Shown here piece after piece: positions 1 to 8,677 of a DNA stretch of 64,000 nt; position 1 is the stretch's first letter, and every line of letters begins with the position of its first letter. The notes under the pieces were generated by a model. That model was not told the origin of the DNA, did no database searches, and saw nothing but the letters and a program-made list of their open reading frames with translations. The translations under genes were made by a program, and so were the position numbers. This stretch comes from a virus: IMG/VR virus record IMGVR_UViG_3300034072_001021, positions 124,001 through 188,000 of that record; one strand, written 5' to 3'.

Positions 1-768
1 TGCACCTACTTGAGCAGCCGTCACTTGGTGAGGGTTGTCAAGATCGGACACGTGAGCGTTCGACATATCGCCAACAAGGGCGTTGATGGTACGGCGAGTA
101 GCCAGCGGAGTCATGTAACGGTTATCCAGTGTTGCATCTTCGGCTTCTGCCTGACTTGCAACCGGATAGTTCATTACGAACTCGAGACCTACCTGAGCTT
201 TGGTGGTGCCGTGTGGGTTCTGATCGTTGGCAATGTGGTCTGCCACACCATCGCCCAGCGTTTCGGTCATAACCAAAGCCAACAGTCGTGGCGTGATAAT
301 GCCGTTGTCGCCGACACCAGCGATCGCATCTTCGTCAGAAGCAATACCGATGTTTGGTACGTTACCCAAACCTACCTGTGCACGAGTCACGTTGTGCGGG
401 TTCGATGTATTCGCGGCGTGAGCCTGGAATGCGGTTTGCACAATGGCGACGATCGCTTCACGGGTACGAGCAGGTGTCATGAACCGAGCGTTGGATGCAC
501 CAGCTTCCGCTTCCGCTTGGCTAGCAACAGCATAGTTCTGGACGTTGCTCAACCCTACCTGAGCCTTGGTGGTCTGGTGAGGATTGTTGGTGTCGTCTTT
601 GTGCGCGTTCAGTGCATTGATCGCAATTGCTTCGATCGCCTGACGGGTGCGCAGCGGGGTCATGAACCGAGTGTTCAGAGTGCCTGACTCGGCTTCCGCA
701 GGAGCAGCTGTGGCGTAGTTATCAACCAAACCAAGACCCACTTGAAACTTGTTGACTTCGTGTGGGTT
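1..768 (-). repeat. Five 183-bp (61-codon) repeats in the tail fibre
   Basis: The conserved NPH triplet begins at complementary positions 768, 585, 402, 219 and 36, exactly 183 bp apart each time. Each copy continues with an AQVGL core, or FQVGL in the first copy. The DNA has diverged between copies while the protein core and the spacing are kept. Confidence 0.9.
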
Positions 769-1359
769 GTTCTTGTTGTTGACGTGATCGGTCATGCCAC
801 CTTCATTCTTCTGAATGATGGCACGTTCGATATCGCCCAGGCGATCCTCGACTTCCGACATACCGACGAAATCGTCGATATTGAAGTCATGGTTCACCAC
901 CGGGAACTGGTGAGGCAACTCAACCATTTGTTCCCAGGTAGCAATGCGTGGGTTCTGCGTGACGTTAGCCAGCAGCTCGGTCATTGCTTGGTGATCGAGG
1001 ACCCACTCGCCACCCAGAGTCTGGTACTCCATGCGGAGCTGACCAGCCAGAGCACGATCGTAGAACGAAATCGCACCGTAGACCGGCTTTCCAATGGTAT
1101 GCGAGGCGTGAGCGAAGTGATAACCGAAGTTAAAATGCTCGCCCTCTACCAAGAGGGTACCGCCCAGAGGATTGTTTACGTTCGCACCGGCCGGATAGAG
1201 GCGCAGACGAACGCTCTCTGCATAAAACGGACCGCTACGCGGAACGATGTAGTAGTGGTCAAACATCCCACGCGATTGGATCGCTTGGGTCTCCGTAACC
1301 TTGTTGGTCACCGCGACACCCGTCGGGTCAAAAGGGTACTGCGGAATAGTTGTACTCAT
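1..1359 (-). CDS. Tail fibre protein, 3' end outside the window
   Basis: The gene starts at the ATG complementary to 1357-1359, after a GGAGA ribosome site, and is still open at base 1 (453 codons visible). The N-terminal ~195 residues (MSTTIPQYPFDPTGV...) have no repeats and would be the particle-attachment end. After them come five copies of a 61-residue unit built on NPHxVTxAQVGLGNV, the repeat typical of phage tail fibres and receptor-binding proteins. The receptor-binding tip is outside the window. It is read divergently from the gene at 1501 and is near the spike and PAAR genes. Fibre identity is firm from the repeat type; the receptor is unknown. Confidence 0.85.
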   Translation of the reverse strand, partial: MSTTIPQYPFDPTGVAVTNKVTETQAIQSRGMFDHYYIVPRSGPFYAESVRLRLYPAGANVNNPLGGTLLVEGEHFNFGYHFAHASHTIGKPVYGAISFYDRALAGQLRMEYQTLGGEWVLDHQAMTELLANVTQNPRIATWEQMVELPHQFPVVNHDFNIDDFVGMSEVEDRLGDIERAIIQKNEGGMTDHVNNKNNPHEVNKFQVGLGLVDNYATAAPAEAESGTLNTRFMTPLRTRQAIEAIAINALNAHKDDTNNPHQTTKAQVGLSNVQNYAVASQAEAEAGASNARFMTPARTREAIVAIVQTAFQAHAANTSNPHNVTRAQVGLGNVPNIGIASDEDAIAGVGDNGIITPRLLALVMTETLGDGVADHIANDQNPHGTTKAQVGLEFVMNYPVASQAEAEDATLDNRYMTPLATRRTINALVGDMSNAHVSDLDNPHQVTAAQVGA

Positions 1360-1471
1360 TTCTCTTTCTCCGTTGGGATCTCCATCGATCTGAAGACCGA
1401 TTAACGGGGATCTTGGTGTACGGCACTTTTCTAAAAACAGACTGTGTCTAATATGGAATATCAAACAACTG

Positions 1472-1484
1472 GCATACCATTATC
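1472..1484 (+). promoter_or_regulatory. Putative phage promoter element (ATACCATTAT)
   Basis: GCATACCATTATC lies 17 bases upstream of the ATG at 1501, in the 141-bp region between divergent genes. It resembles the ATACATTAT elements at 15101, 57385 and 61554. The promoter role is inferred from position and recurrence. Confidence 0.3.
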
Positions 1485-1500
1485 GTGGGAGACGCGTTAA

Positions 1501-2757
1501 ATGTACCAATATGAAAGTGCTCTCGTGAAGCACCGCCTTCCAAACGTCCGTTTCGAGGAAAAAGATATCCGTGGCGTTTCCGTAAAGTCACTGATCAGCC
1601 TCTATGCCGAAGTGTATCTGGTACTGAGTCATCCATCGATCACTGGCAAAGTAACTCTGGTTCTTTCTGAAGCAGAAAACGAAACCACTGCTCTGGAAGA
1701 ATCGGTCACGGTTGCGCAATGGCTCACCGCAAACGGCAACAACACACTCCTGACCCATCCAGGCATCCCCAAGGTCAAGGAATCTGTTGCGCTCAGTCGA
1801 GATGCTTGGCAGGCCGGCTATACCGTAGATATCTGCGTGCCGTCAGGGTCACCGCACAACGATGCATCCGACTACGACAAGACCGATATCTGGTTGACGC
1901 GCAAAGATACCAACTACGCCGATGTCATGCATCACTGTCTTGGCACAGTCAACGGCATCGTGCATCGTCTGGACGCTGACGGTGACGGCATCTACATCAA
2001 GGACGGTACTGCATCGTTCCGTAAGACCGGCAACGCTCAAGTCGGTCTGATCAGTTTCAAGAATGTCGGTCGTATCCGTACTGCCAGCATTACTCCGGAA
2101 ATGATCTACAACCCAGACCCCACCAAACTGTATTCTGACAGCTTCTATCTGAAGGTACCGTTTGACACCAGCAACAAGGTCATGGGTATCGTGATCGGTG
2201 GTTACCTGCATTTGGCAACCAAAGACATCAAGGTCATTGGCCCGAATGCAATGCGTGTAAACATGAAACGTATTCCGTTCCTGGAGCGTTACATGGAATC
2301 CCGTTACCTCATTGATCTCTCCGCAATGGAGCGTTTCCACGATGTCTCTGAAGCCAACGAGGTCGACTACGATCTTCAAGGCTTCTACAGTAACGAGTGC
2401 ATGCTTGAACTTCTGACTCGCAGTCAGTCGTTCATTGTCTCTGTTGAAGTCGATCACATCAACACCGACATCCTGCAGACAGAACGTAGTCAGTTGCCTG
2501 GCCGTTACTACACCTACGACAAACCACTGCTTCCACTGAGGACTCAGCTCGGCCTATTGCCAGCGTATATCTCCAGCGAAGAAGTCGGTAAGTGGGTGTT
2601 GTGCACGAACAACAACCTGCGTCAGCATCGTTTCATGGAGACCACCAACTTCCGTTGGCAGGATAAAGTGAATGAACGTCGGATCTCTGCTGAGCCCGAA
2701 ACGTATCAGCGCGGTGCTTTGATCAAGTGGTTTACCAATCAGGTCGTTATTGAGTGA
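1501..2757 (+). CDS. Hypothetical protein, 418 aa, possibly virion structural
   Basis: I do not recognise a family. The protein is soluble and of mixed alpha/beta composition, without a signal peptide or membrane segment. It has a short acidic loop (DADGDGIYIKDG, about residue 160) and many aromatic residues near the C-terminus. The start is the only ATG near the 5' end; no strong ribosome site is visible. It is a single-gene unit, divergent from the tail fibre and convergent with the PAAR gene, with a long hairpin 4 bases after its stop. Placement among tail genes suggests a virion or fibre-associated role. Confidence 0.8.
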   Translation: MYQYESALVKHRLPNVRFEEKDIRGVSVKSLISLYAEVYLVLSHPSITGKVTLVLSEAENETTALEESVTVAQWLTANGNNTLLTHPGIPKVKESVALSRDAWQAGYTVDICVPSGSPHNDASDYDKTDIWLTRKDTNYADVMHHCLGTVNGIVHRLDADGDGIYIKDGTASFRKTGNAQVGLISFKNVGRIRTASITPEMIYNPDPTKLYSDSFYLKVPFDTSNKVMGIVIGGYLHLATKDIKVIGPNAMRVNMKRIPFLERYMESRYLIDLSAMERFHDVSEANEVDYDLQGFYSNECMLELLTRSQSFIVSVEVDHINTDILQTERSQLPGRYYTYDKPLLPLRTQLGLLPAYISSEEVGKWVLCTNNNLRQHRFMETTNFRWQDKVNERRISAEPETYQRGALIKWFTNQVVIE

Positions 2758-2760
2758 CGT

Positions 2761-2792
2761 CATAGAGGGAGGGCCGATGCCCTCCCTCTATG
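2761..2792. terminator. Bidirectional hairpin terminator
   Basis: A 13-bp stem (CATAGAGGGAGGG with its complement) and a 6-base loop fill the gap between converging genes ending at 2757 and 2795. No U-tract follows on either side. Confidence 0.8.
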
Positions 2793-2794
2793 CG

Positions 2795-3058
2795 CTATGG
2801 AATATCTACTGGCGGTGATCCAGTAGCACCATGACCACAAGTGGCCACACTACCAACCCGTGTAACTGGGATACCGTCGATCGACCACCACGGACTTCCA
2901 GTCGCAATAACTGGAGCGTTATGAGGTGCCTGACCGTGCGGAGCAATCTTGTCACCAAGCAGCGATATCTTCTTACCATCCCATGTCCACGTGGGTGCAC
3001 CTGGTCCTGTAATAGGCCCGCCTGCACTGTCTACACCCACTAGCGATAAAGTACCCAT
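2795..3058 (-). CDS. PAAR-repeat tail spike tip protein
   Basis: The 87-residue protein has the small PAAR layout: an N-terminal GxxSxxGxxTxGPGAPTW segment, APVIATGSPWWSIDGIPVTR, then VATCGHGATGS with Cys and His in the positions that bind the zinc or iron at the tip. PAAR proteins form the pointed cone that caps the central spike of contractile tails and type VI systems and pierces the outer membrane. The gene overlaps the stop of the spike gene (TAATG), so the two are translationally coupled and their products very likely bind each other. The length is normal for the family. Confidence 0.9.
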   Translation of the reverse strand: MGTLSLVGVDSAGGPITGPGAPTWTWDGKKISLLGDKIAPHGQAPHNAPVIATGSPWWSIDGIPVTRVGSVATCGHGATGSPPVDIP

Positions 3059-3858
3059 TACGACGAGATCCCTTTAAAGCTCGGAGTCCTGAGCGTGGTG
3101 CCAGATGCTTGCAGTGTCAACACAGAGCCACCTCCATCAAGCGTTGCTTTCTTACACTTGAGATTGAAGTTGTTACCAGCTTCCAGATCAATGTCTTTCG
3201 GGGCATACCCTTTCATGAACTGCTTGTTCATCTCGATGTAAGTCCCCAACATGTTCTCCATGCGGAAGTGGGTATTCTTACTATCTATGAACGAATAGTT
3301 GCCGAGGTCATCCTGAAGCACCACTTTGCCGTTGGCCATGTCAAACTGGAAGTCGTAGGTGCAGAATTCACCATTCATCTTACTGGTCGAGAAGGTGACC
3401 ATCTTGGTGTGACTACTGAACTCAACAAAATACATGTTGTCTGGATCGAACCCATCTTGCGATTCCGACGGATTGGCGTTAATCGCCCAGATAACGGTCT
3501 CCAGACGACGCAGGTCATCGTTGAGGCCCATGCTACGCCAATAGTACTTATCGTTGCTACCGAACTGCCAGAGGGAGATATACTCGCCTCGACGAATATC
3601 GGGGGCTGTCTTACGGTTAGTCTCCGGCAACCATGTTGCAGTAACGTCATTGGAGACGAACGATGTACCGCTGACTGTCTTGCCGTCCTTATCCTGAGCT
3701 TCATAGTCGAGCGTATCGACTTTATTGACCAATTCCCCATCTACAAACGGTAGTTTTTCATGGGGTGTGACGACCAGTTCTTTCGAACCAAGTTGTTTGT
3801 TCTCAGCGGCGATCCCGATAGCCACACATCGGAAGACACTGGCGGTATTATCGAACAT
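3058..3858 (-). CDS. Central tail spike protein (gp5/VgrG-like)
   Basis: The start is ATG at 3856-3858 behind AGAGGTG, rather than the GTG two codons upstream (266 aa). The first ~115 residues are compatible with an OB-fold (RRGEYISLWQFGS, then YYWRSMG). From about residue 150 the sequence becomes a series of short alternating beta strands (KVVLQDDLGNYSF, NTHFRMENMLG, YIEMNKQ, DIDLEAGNNFNLKCKK, SVLTLQASGTTL), the pattern of a trimeric beta-helical spike. The next gene encodes the PAAR tip, as expected for a spike-tip pair. No lysozyme domain is present, unlike T4 gp5. Confidence 0.8.
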   Translation of the reverse strand: MFDNTASVFRCVAIGIAAENKQLGSKELVVTPHEKLPFVDGELVNKVDTLDYEAQDKDGKTVSGTSFVSNDVTATWLPETNRKTAPDIRRGEYISLWQFGSNDKYYWRSMGLNDDLRRLETVIWAINANPSESQDGFDPDNMYFVEFSSHTKMVTFSTSKMNGEFCTYDFQFDMANGKVVLQDDLGNYSFIDSKNTHFRMENMLGTYIEMNKQFMKGYAPKDIDLEAGNNFNLKCKKATLDGGGSVLTLQASGTTLRTPSFKGISS

Positions 3859-3922
3859 GATCACCTCTTGTTAAATGAAACATTCAAAGCCTATCCTACA
3901 GAATTAGGGAAGGATAACCCAG

Positions 3923-6391
3923 ATGTTTATCACAAAGCTTATTCTTCATCGCTGTAAGCGATTCTACTTGAAAGGCATTGAGACCTTTGAAGTAAACCCA
4001 ACCATGAAAACCCAGATCATCTTGGGTACCAATGGTTCGGGCAAATCCAGTCTGCTGAAAATAGGGTTCACTGTCCTTCCAGCAGATGCTCGTGACTTCA
4101 TGAAAGGGGGTTATAAACTTGTCCATGTACTGAACAATGGCAAGTCTTACGAACTCACCACAGATTTCACCGGTAAAGCACCTACGCACTCCTTCATTTG
4201 TAATGGGGAGGAGCTTAACGAGGGCGGTACCGCAGCTGTCCAGCGTGAACTGGTACGCGAACACTTCAACATGACCAACGAACTGCATCAAGTTCTGACC
4301 GGTCAGTTGCGTTTCACCGACATGAATGCCCAACAACGGCGTGAATGGATCACGATGTTGTCGTCAGCTGACTTTGATTACGTCATTGGTCTGCACAATC
4401 GCATCAAACGAGCAGTGCGGGACACGTCGGCAGTCATCAAGCACCAATCTGGACGTCTGGTACAGGAGACATCCAAGCGTATTGACGATCAAACGTACAA
4501 CGCGCTGCGAAAACAGTCTCAGGAAGTCTGCGATAGGCTCATTGAGCTGCACCAGAACTCCAAACGTGAAATGGATTCTCGTTCATTCCACGATTACGAG
4601 CGTCAGTATCACGACGTACTGTCTTCAATTGATGAATTGTTGGCCAGAGCTAAGTATCTCAAGGTAGAAATACCACCTTCTGTCGGCACAACCGATGAAG
4701 ATGAGATCATTCAGCTCAAAGAAAGTCTGCGCAGTCGGGTTCAGATGCTCGACGCCGCTCTACATGAGGTGTCTGAGCAACATCAAGAGATCGACAAGCA
4801 GCTTCATCGTCTTGGTGAGCTTGAAGATATAGATCCAGAAGCATTGGAACGTGAAATTGAAGCCACTCAAAAACAAATCGATGAGTTGCATCTCAATTTT
4901 AGCACACCGTGTGACTACGATCGCATCCCTGGCCACGATTACTGCTATGTTGCAATCGACGAAGTGATCTCGTTGCTCCATTCGGTCAAGGCAGACTCTC
5001 CAGAGTACCTAGATCAGAGTACTCTGAACGCAAAACAGACCGAACTCAACGACCTTCAAGACAAGATGATGGCAGGTACTGCCAGAATCAGTGAGTTGGA
5101 GTATCGGTTTGAGCACATCTCTAACTGCACATCGATTGTTTGTCCGAATTGTTCCCATTCTTTTAAGGAAGGGGTTAATGCAGACGAAGAAGGCACCATC
5201 AAGAACCAGCTCAATAAAGGCTATGTGTTCAGAAACACGATGGAAGCAAAGATCACTGCAGTCAAAGAGTGGATTCAGGCTGCGCGTGAGAGTCTCAGTG
5301 TCATTTATGACATCGAACGCATCAAGAACACCAACCCAGACCTCATTGAGCTTTGGAACTACCTGAATGCTCAGGGTGGTTGGGTGCGTGGTCGCGAACT
5401 GGTGCAGTTCTGCGCTAAGTTCAAGCGTGATGTCGGACTCAAGATGCAGATTCAACAAATGTCTGCAGAGATTTCCCCTCTTGTCGAGAAACTCAAGAGC
5501 ATTCGTGCGCTTGATGGCAACCAACAATTACGTGAAGTGGCCAACTCGATGGGTGAACGGGTACTCAACCTGAAAGAGCTTCTTATGGAAGCCAAAGAGA
5601 CGCTTAAGGAAGTCGAGCGTTTCCATGATCGGGTCACTGAGTCCAAGAACATCACTCGGGCTGTCGAAATGGCTCGTGAAGAACTAGATCGTCTCATGGA
5701 CAGGATGATCAAGTTCGTGGTTGTCGAAGAAGTAGAAGCTCAGGTCAAGCGCCATCAGGTTACATTGGCGTCACTTGAGCAAGCTTTGGCTGAAGCTGAG
5801 ATTCAAATGGGAGTCATCCGTGACCTCACTCGTTCTCTGGAAGAAGCCAAGGATGAAGAGAAGGCTCTGATCTTCCTCGAGAAGCTACTGTCCCCAAAAG
5901 ACGGCGTTATCGCTGAACAGATCTTGGTTTTCATCAATACCTTCATCGGCAACATCAACGAAGTCATTGCTAAGGTTTGGGGTTATAACCTGGCACTAGA
6001 TGTCTGTAATCTGGCTGATGGTGAGTTGGATTATAAGTTCCCGATGTATGTCCACAACACTGACAACATGATTGACGACATTCGCTTTGGCTCCGATAGT
6101 CAGATCGACATTGTCAACCAGGCATTCCGCCTAGTCACGTATCGGTTCTTGGAATTACATGGGTACCCACTGTATCTGGACGAACTCGGCAGGACGTTCG
6201 ATGAAGTCCATCGACTCAACCTGACATTGGCGCTCAAAGAACTAATGGAAGATGAAACGTATTCCCAGATATTCTTCATCAGTCACTCGTTCGAGAGTCA
6301 GAACAGTTATCCCAATAGCCAAATCGTTGTGATTGATGACTCGCATGTTTCTCTGAAACGTGAATACAACGAGCACGTGACCATTACGTGA
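3923..6391 (+). CDS. SbcC/Rad50-like (T4 gp46-type) SMC-family ATPase
   Basis: This 822-residue protein has Walker A GTNGSGKSS (35-43), a long coiled coil from ~170 to ~690, a central IVCPNCSHSF zinc-hook-like CxxC (about residue 407), a signature-like segment FGSDSQIDIV (~722), Walker B YPLYLDELGRTFDE (~748) and an H-loop FISHS (~786). Rad50/SbcC proteins tether and open DNA ends, with a Mre11/SbcD/gp47 nuclease, for recombination-dependent replication and host DNA breakdown. At 822 residues it is longer than T4 gp46 and shorter than E. coli SbcC. No metallophosphatase partner gene is adjacent. The start has GGAAGGA upstream. Confidence 0.85.
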   Translation: MFITKLILHRCKRFYLKGIETFEVNPTMKTQIILGTNGSGKSSLLKIGFTVLPADARDFMKGGYKLVHVLNNGKSYELTTDFTGKAPTHSFICNGEELNEGGTAAVQRELVREHFNMTNELHQVLTGQLRFTDMNAQQRREWITMLSSADFDYVIGLHNRIKRAVRDTSAVIKHQSGRLVQETSKRIDDQTYNALRKQSQEVCDRLIELHQNSKREMDSRSFHDYERQYHDVLSSIDELLARAKYLKVEIPPSVGTTDEDEIIQLKESLRSRVQMLDAALHEVSEQHQEIDKQLHRLGELEDIDPEALEREIEATQKQIDELHLNFSTPCDYDRIPGHDYCYVAIDEVISLLHSVKADSPEYLDQSTLNAKQTELNDLQDKMMAGTARISELEYRFEHISNCTSIVCPNCSHSFKEGVNADEEGTIKNQLNKGYVFRNTMEAKITAVKEWIQAARESLSVIYDIERIKNTNPDLIELWNYLNAQGGWVRGRELVQFCAKFKRDVGLKMQIQQMSAEISPLVEKLKSIRALDGNQQLREVANSMGERVLNLKELLMEAKETLKEVERFHDRVTESKNITRAVEMAREELDRLMDRMIKFVVVEEVEAQVKRHQVTLASLEQALAEAEIQMGVIRDLTRSLEEAKDEEKALIFLEKLLSPKDGVIAEQILVFINTFIGNINEVIAKVWGYNLALDVCNLADGELDYKFPMYVHNTDNMIDDIRFGSDSQIDIVNQAFRLVTYRFLELHGYPLYLDELGRTFDEVHRLNLTLALKELMEDETYSQIFFISHSFESQNSYPNSQIVVIDDSHVSLKREYNEHVTIT

Positions 6392-6399
6392 GGTGTCAG

Positions 6400-6738
6400 A
6401 TGCAATTAGTGGAATCCAGTGTAGAGTTCTATCTGGGTGCTGCGACTACAGGTCAGCACAAAGACAAGTGGTCGTGGCCAGGTCGAGACCTACCGTACCT
6501 TTATCAGTGCAAGTGGGCTGCGTGCGAAAGCTCTCTTGACCCTGATATGGAAACATGGAAGAAGTACGGTCTGGTCAAAGCCTACGGTAAAGATTCCGGA
6601 TGGAGATTGATCAGCTTCAGTGACTTTGTCAACTACTTTGGTGAAGATCGCGTCAAGCGCATTCTGATCCACTGTCGATCGACATACCTCAAGGAGAGTA
6701 AGGACGCTATCCTTGATGAACTTGGTGCGCCAAAATAA
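6400..6738 (+). CDS. Hypothetical protein, 112 aa
   Basis: The start is ATG at 6400 behind GAGGTG, 8 bases after the SbcC-like stop, so the two are probably one operon. The protein is rich in Trp and Tyr (KWSWPGRDLPYLYQCKW near residue 30) and has a C-terminal helical part (VKRILIHCRSTYLKESK). I recognise no family. Coupling to a Rad50-like gene suggests, but does not show, a role in recombination. It is not a nuclease by any motif I can see. Confidence 0.75.
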   Translation: MQLVESSVEFYLGAATTGQHKDKWSWPGRDLPYLYQCKWAACESSLDPDMETWKKYGLVKAYGKDSGWRLISFSDFVNYFGEDRVKRILIHCRSTYLKESKDAILDELGAPK

Positions 6739-6740
6739 AA

Positions 6741-6764
6741 GGGAGAGGGCGTGAGCCCTCTCCC
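6741..6764. terminator. Bidirectional hairpin terminator
   Basis: A 10-bp stem GGGAGAGGGC/GCCCTCTCCC with a GTGA loop lies between convergent genes. On the minus strand it is followed by a T-rich run (complement of CAAAATAAAA); on the plus strand by TATGCCG. Confidence 0.8.
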
Positions 6765-6771
6765 TATGCCG

Positions 6772-8133
6772 TCACGGTGCCAATACAGGCTCGTCACCAC
6801 CAGTCCCTTCGGAAAGGGTCGGGTCGTTGTACGAGTACTTACTCAGGACGATCAGCTGGAAGCGATCCAACGTGTACGCCACGTAGAGAACACCATCACG
6901 TACCAGACGAGTGAACTTGACCGGCACTGCCGAGTCAGGAGTCATCTCTTCTGCGACACCCAGCATCTCGATCAACGCCAGCACGAAACGACGAGTCTCC
7001 GGAGACATGCGACTGTTGTCCAGAGACAGCGAATCTACGTTGATGTAGTCGGGGTAGCGTTCAGTGAATGTGTCGATACCGTCACGATTTTTAGGACCAC
7101 CAGTTACTGTAACAGTGATGGCCTTGAACGGTGCGCCAAACACCTCTGCAACCGATTCAACGAACTCGTCGGTGTAGTACTCACCACGGACGAAGTTTTT
7201 GAGTGTTTCCATCGCTTCGGTAATCGGTACAGTCGAACTGTACAGACCGGCTTCCAACTCACGGTTCTCGATCGAGTACTTGCCCCAGATCGGAACGAAG
7301 ATGTACTCGGTGGAAGTGAAGATCTCCGGGAAGATCTCAGCCCACTCATCTTTGGTGTGAGTGCTGTTCTCGAGGATGTAGTCACGCAGAGCTTCCTTGA
7401 TGGAGTCTACGTTGAGACCAGCGATACCGTAGATGATCGGTGTCCAGTACGTCGGGATGCGCAGTGACTTGTTGGTCGGATCGAGTGGGTTGAACCATTC
7501 GAACATCTCACCGCGAATGAATGTCTCTGGGTACTCTTCCTTGATAGCTTGGACGCGTTCCATGGTCAGGTCATGTGTCTGAGCAGCCAAGGCTACTTTG
7601 ACAGCAGCACTGCCTTCAAAGAAGACATCCAGATCGGCTACCGGCGGAACCACTTCGATTTGGTATTCGTCGAACTGTTGTTCGAAGACTTCGGTCGAAT
7701 ACCAGATACGATATTGCAGTTCGTCGTTGACGATATCGCGGACTTCGATGACACTAGGCATCCAGATGTTCGGTTGAGCTTCCACCATGGCGCCGATGGC
7801 CCAGATGGAGAACTGATCACCGAATTGTTGGATGAACGTGGTACGGAAGGACTCGGTGGCCGGAGTGAAGTCACCGGCAAGAGCACGTTCGTAAGCCCAC
7901 TTGTTGATCAGGAGGAGTTTGTTGGCGAGGACAGGATCTGTCTGCTCAACTTCACCGTCACGCTTGCTACTGAACACTACCAGAGTGTGGCCTGGTGTTG
8001 CAGCGCTGTTCAGGTACTCTTTCTCTCGAGCATAGGTAAGAGCACGAGGCGAAAGCTCACCGATCGGAGCAACGACTGCGCGAGTGTTGTCGATCAGCGT
8101 AGCAATAACGCCAAAGGCTTTTAGTTTGTACAT
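6772..8133 (-). CDS. Hypothetical protein, 453 aa, probable virion structural
   Basis: The start is ATG at 8131-8133 (MYKLKAFGV...) behind GGAGAA, not the GTG eight codons upstream, which lacks a ribosome site. The protein is acidic, alpha/beta, without membrane segments or enzyme motifs, and ends in a Gly/Glu-rich tail. It is a lone minus-strand gene among plus-strand metabolic genes, the same placement as other virion genes in this window. The virion assignment rests only on that and on the composition. Confidence 0.75.
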   Translation of the reverse strand: MYKLKAFGVIATLIDNTRAVVAPIGELSPRALTYAREKEYLNSAATPGHTLVVFSSKRDGEVEQTDPVLANKLLLINKWAYERALAGDFTPATESFRTTFIQQFGDQFSIWAIGAMVEAQPNIWMPSVIEVRDIVNDELQYRIWYSTEVFEQQFDEYQIEVVPPVADLDVFFEGSAAVKVALAAQTHDLTMERVQAIKEEYPETFIRGEMFEWFNPLDPTNKSLRIPTYWTPIIYGIAGLNVDSIKEALRDYILENSTHTKDEWAEIFPEIFTSTEYIFVPIWGKYSIENRELEAGLYSSTVPITEAMETLKNFVRGEYYTDEFVESVAEVFGAPFKAITVTVTGGPKNRDGIDTFTERYPDYINVDSLSLDNSRMSPETRRFVLALIEMLGVAEEMTPDSAVPVKFTRLVRDGVLYVAYTLDRFQLIVLSKYSYNDPTLSEGTGGDEPVLAP

Positions 8134-8194
8134 GTCGTTCTCCGGGAAGATTGCCACTTAACTTATGACAATCGTTAAAAAATACTTGAAACGT

Positions 8195-8207
8195 CCATAC
8201 CATTTTA
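8195..8207 (+). promoter_or_regulatory. Putative phage promoter element (ATACCATTTT)
   Basis: CCATACCATTTTA is 10 bases upstream of the ATG at 8217, in a divergent intergenic region. It resembles the element at 1472. Confidence 0.25.
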
Positions 8208-8216
8208 GGGATAACG

Positions 8217-8669
8217 ATGAATTTTCTTGCACTGGCTAAACTAGGCAAGGCCCTATTCCTGTTCATCAGGGAAATGTGGCTACGCGATCGTACGTTTAGA
8301 CAGTTTGTGCACGAGAACCTGGCTTTGGTTGTGTCTACAAGCGGTTTCCTCATCATGACCGTCTTGTTTACTCATGTCTATTTTATCGTGCTCGATCAAG
8401 AAAAAGAAATACACGAACACGAAGAAAAATACGCCAGGTTGCGAGAAGAGTATGATAACGAGATCCCGTTCCTAATTGAGAGGATGGGATGGTACCGTGA
8501 TCGCTATCTCGAACTTAAAGCACCTCCTGTCGAATCTGCTAGGAGTCATGGTCCTTCGAGACGAAGTGCCCAGGGCCTCGCAAAAGAAACTGAACCGACG
8601 CCAAAATCAACCGAACCAGTCCTTTCTGACGACGATGTCGTTGAACGATGGAATCGACTGGGCGAATAG
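8217..8669 (+). CDS. Single-TM coiled-coil protein, candidate inner-membrane spanin
   Basis: The 150-residue protein has a basic N-terminus, one membrane segment (about residues 35-60, LVVSTSGFLIMTVLF) and then a charged heptad-like helix (QEKEIHEHEEKYARLREEY, 61-80), ending in a Pro/Ser/Arg-rich tail. This is the layout of an Rz-type i-spanin: N-terminus inside, coiled coil in the periplasm. The next gene encodes a probable lipoprotein 8 bases downstream, as expected for an i-spanin/o-spanin pair that fuses the two membranes in lysis. No endolysin or holin gene is beside it, so other envelope functions remain possible. Confidence 0.7.
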   Translation: MNFLALAKLGKALFLFIREMWLRDRTFRQFVHENLALVVSTSGFLIMTVLFTHVYFIVLDQEKEIHEHEEKYARLREEYDNEIPFLIERMGWYRDRYLELKAPPVESARSHGPSRRSAQGLAKETEPTPKSTEPVLSDDDVVERWNRLGE

Positions 8670-8677
8670 GTAACGCC

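Noticed and set aside
10-1404. Plus-strand frames of 225 and 220 aa at the left edge
   Set aside because: They are antisense to the tail fibre, whose repeats, ribosome site and composition are convincing; the plus-strand translations have no ribosome sites and unnatural composition.
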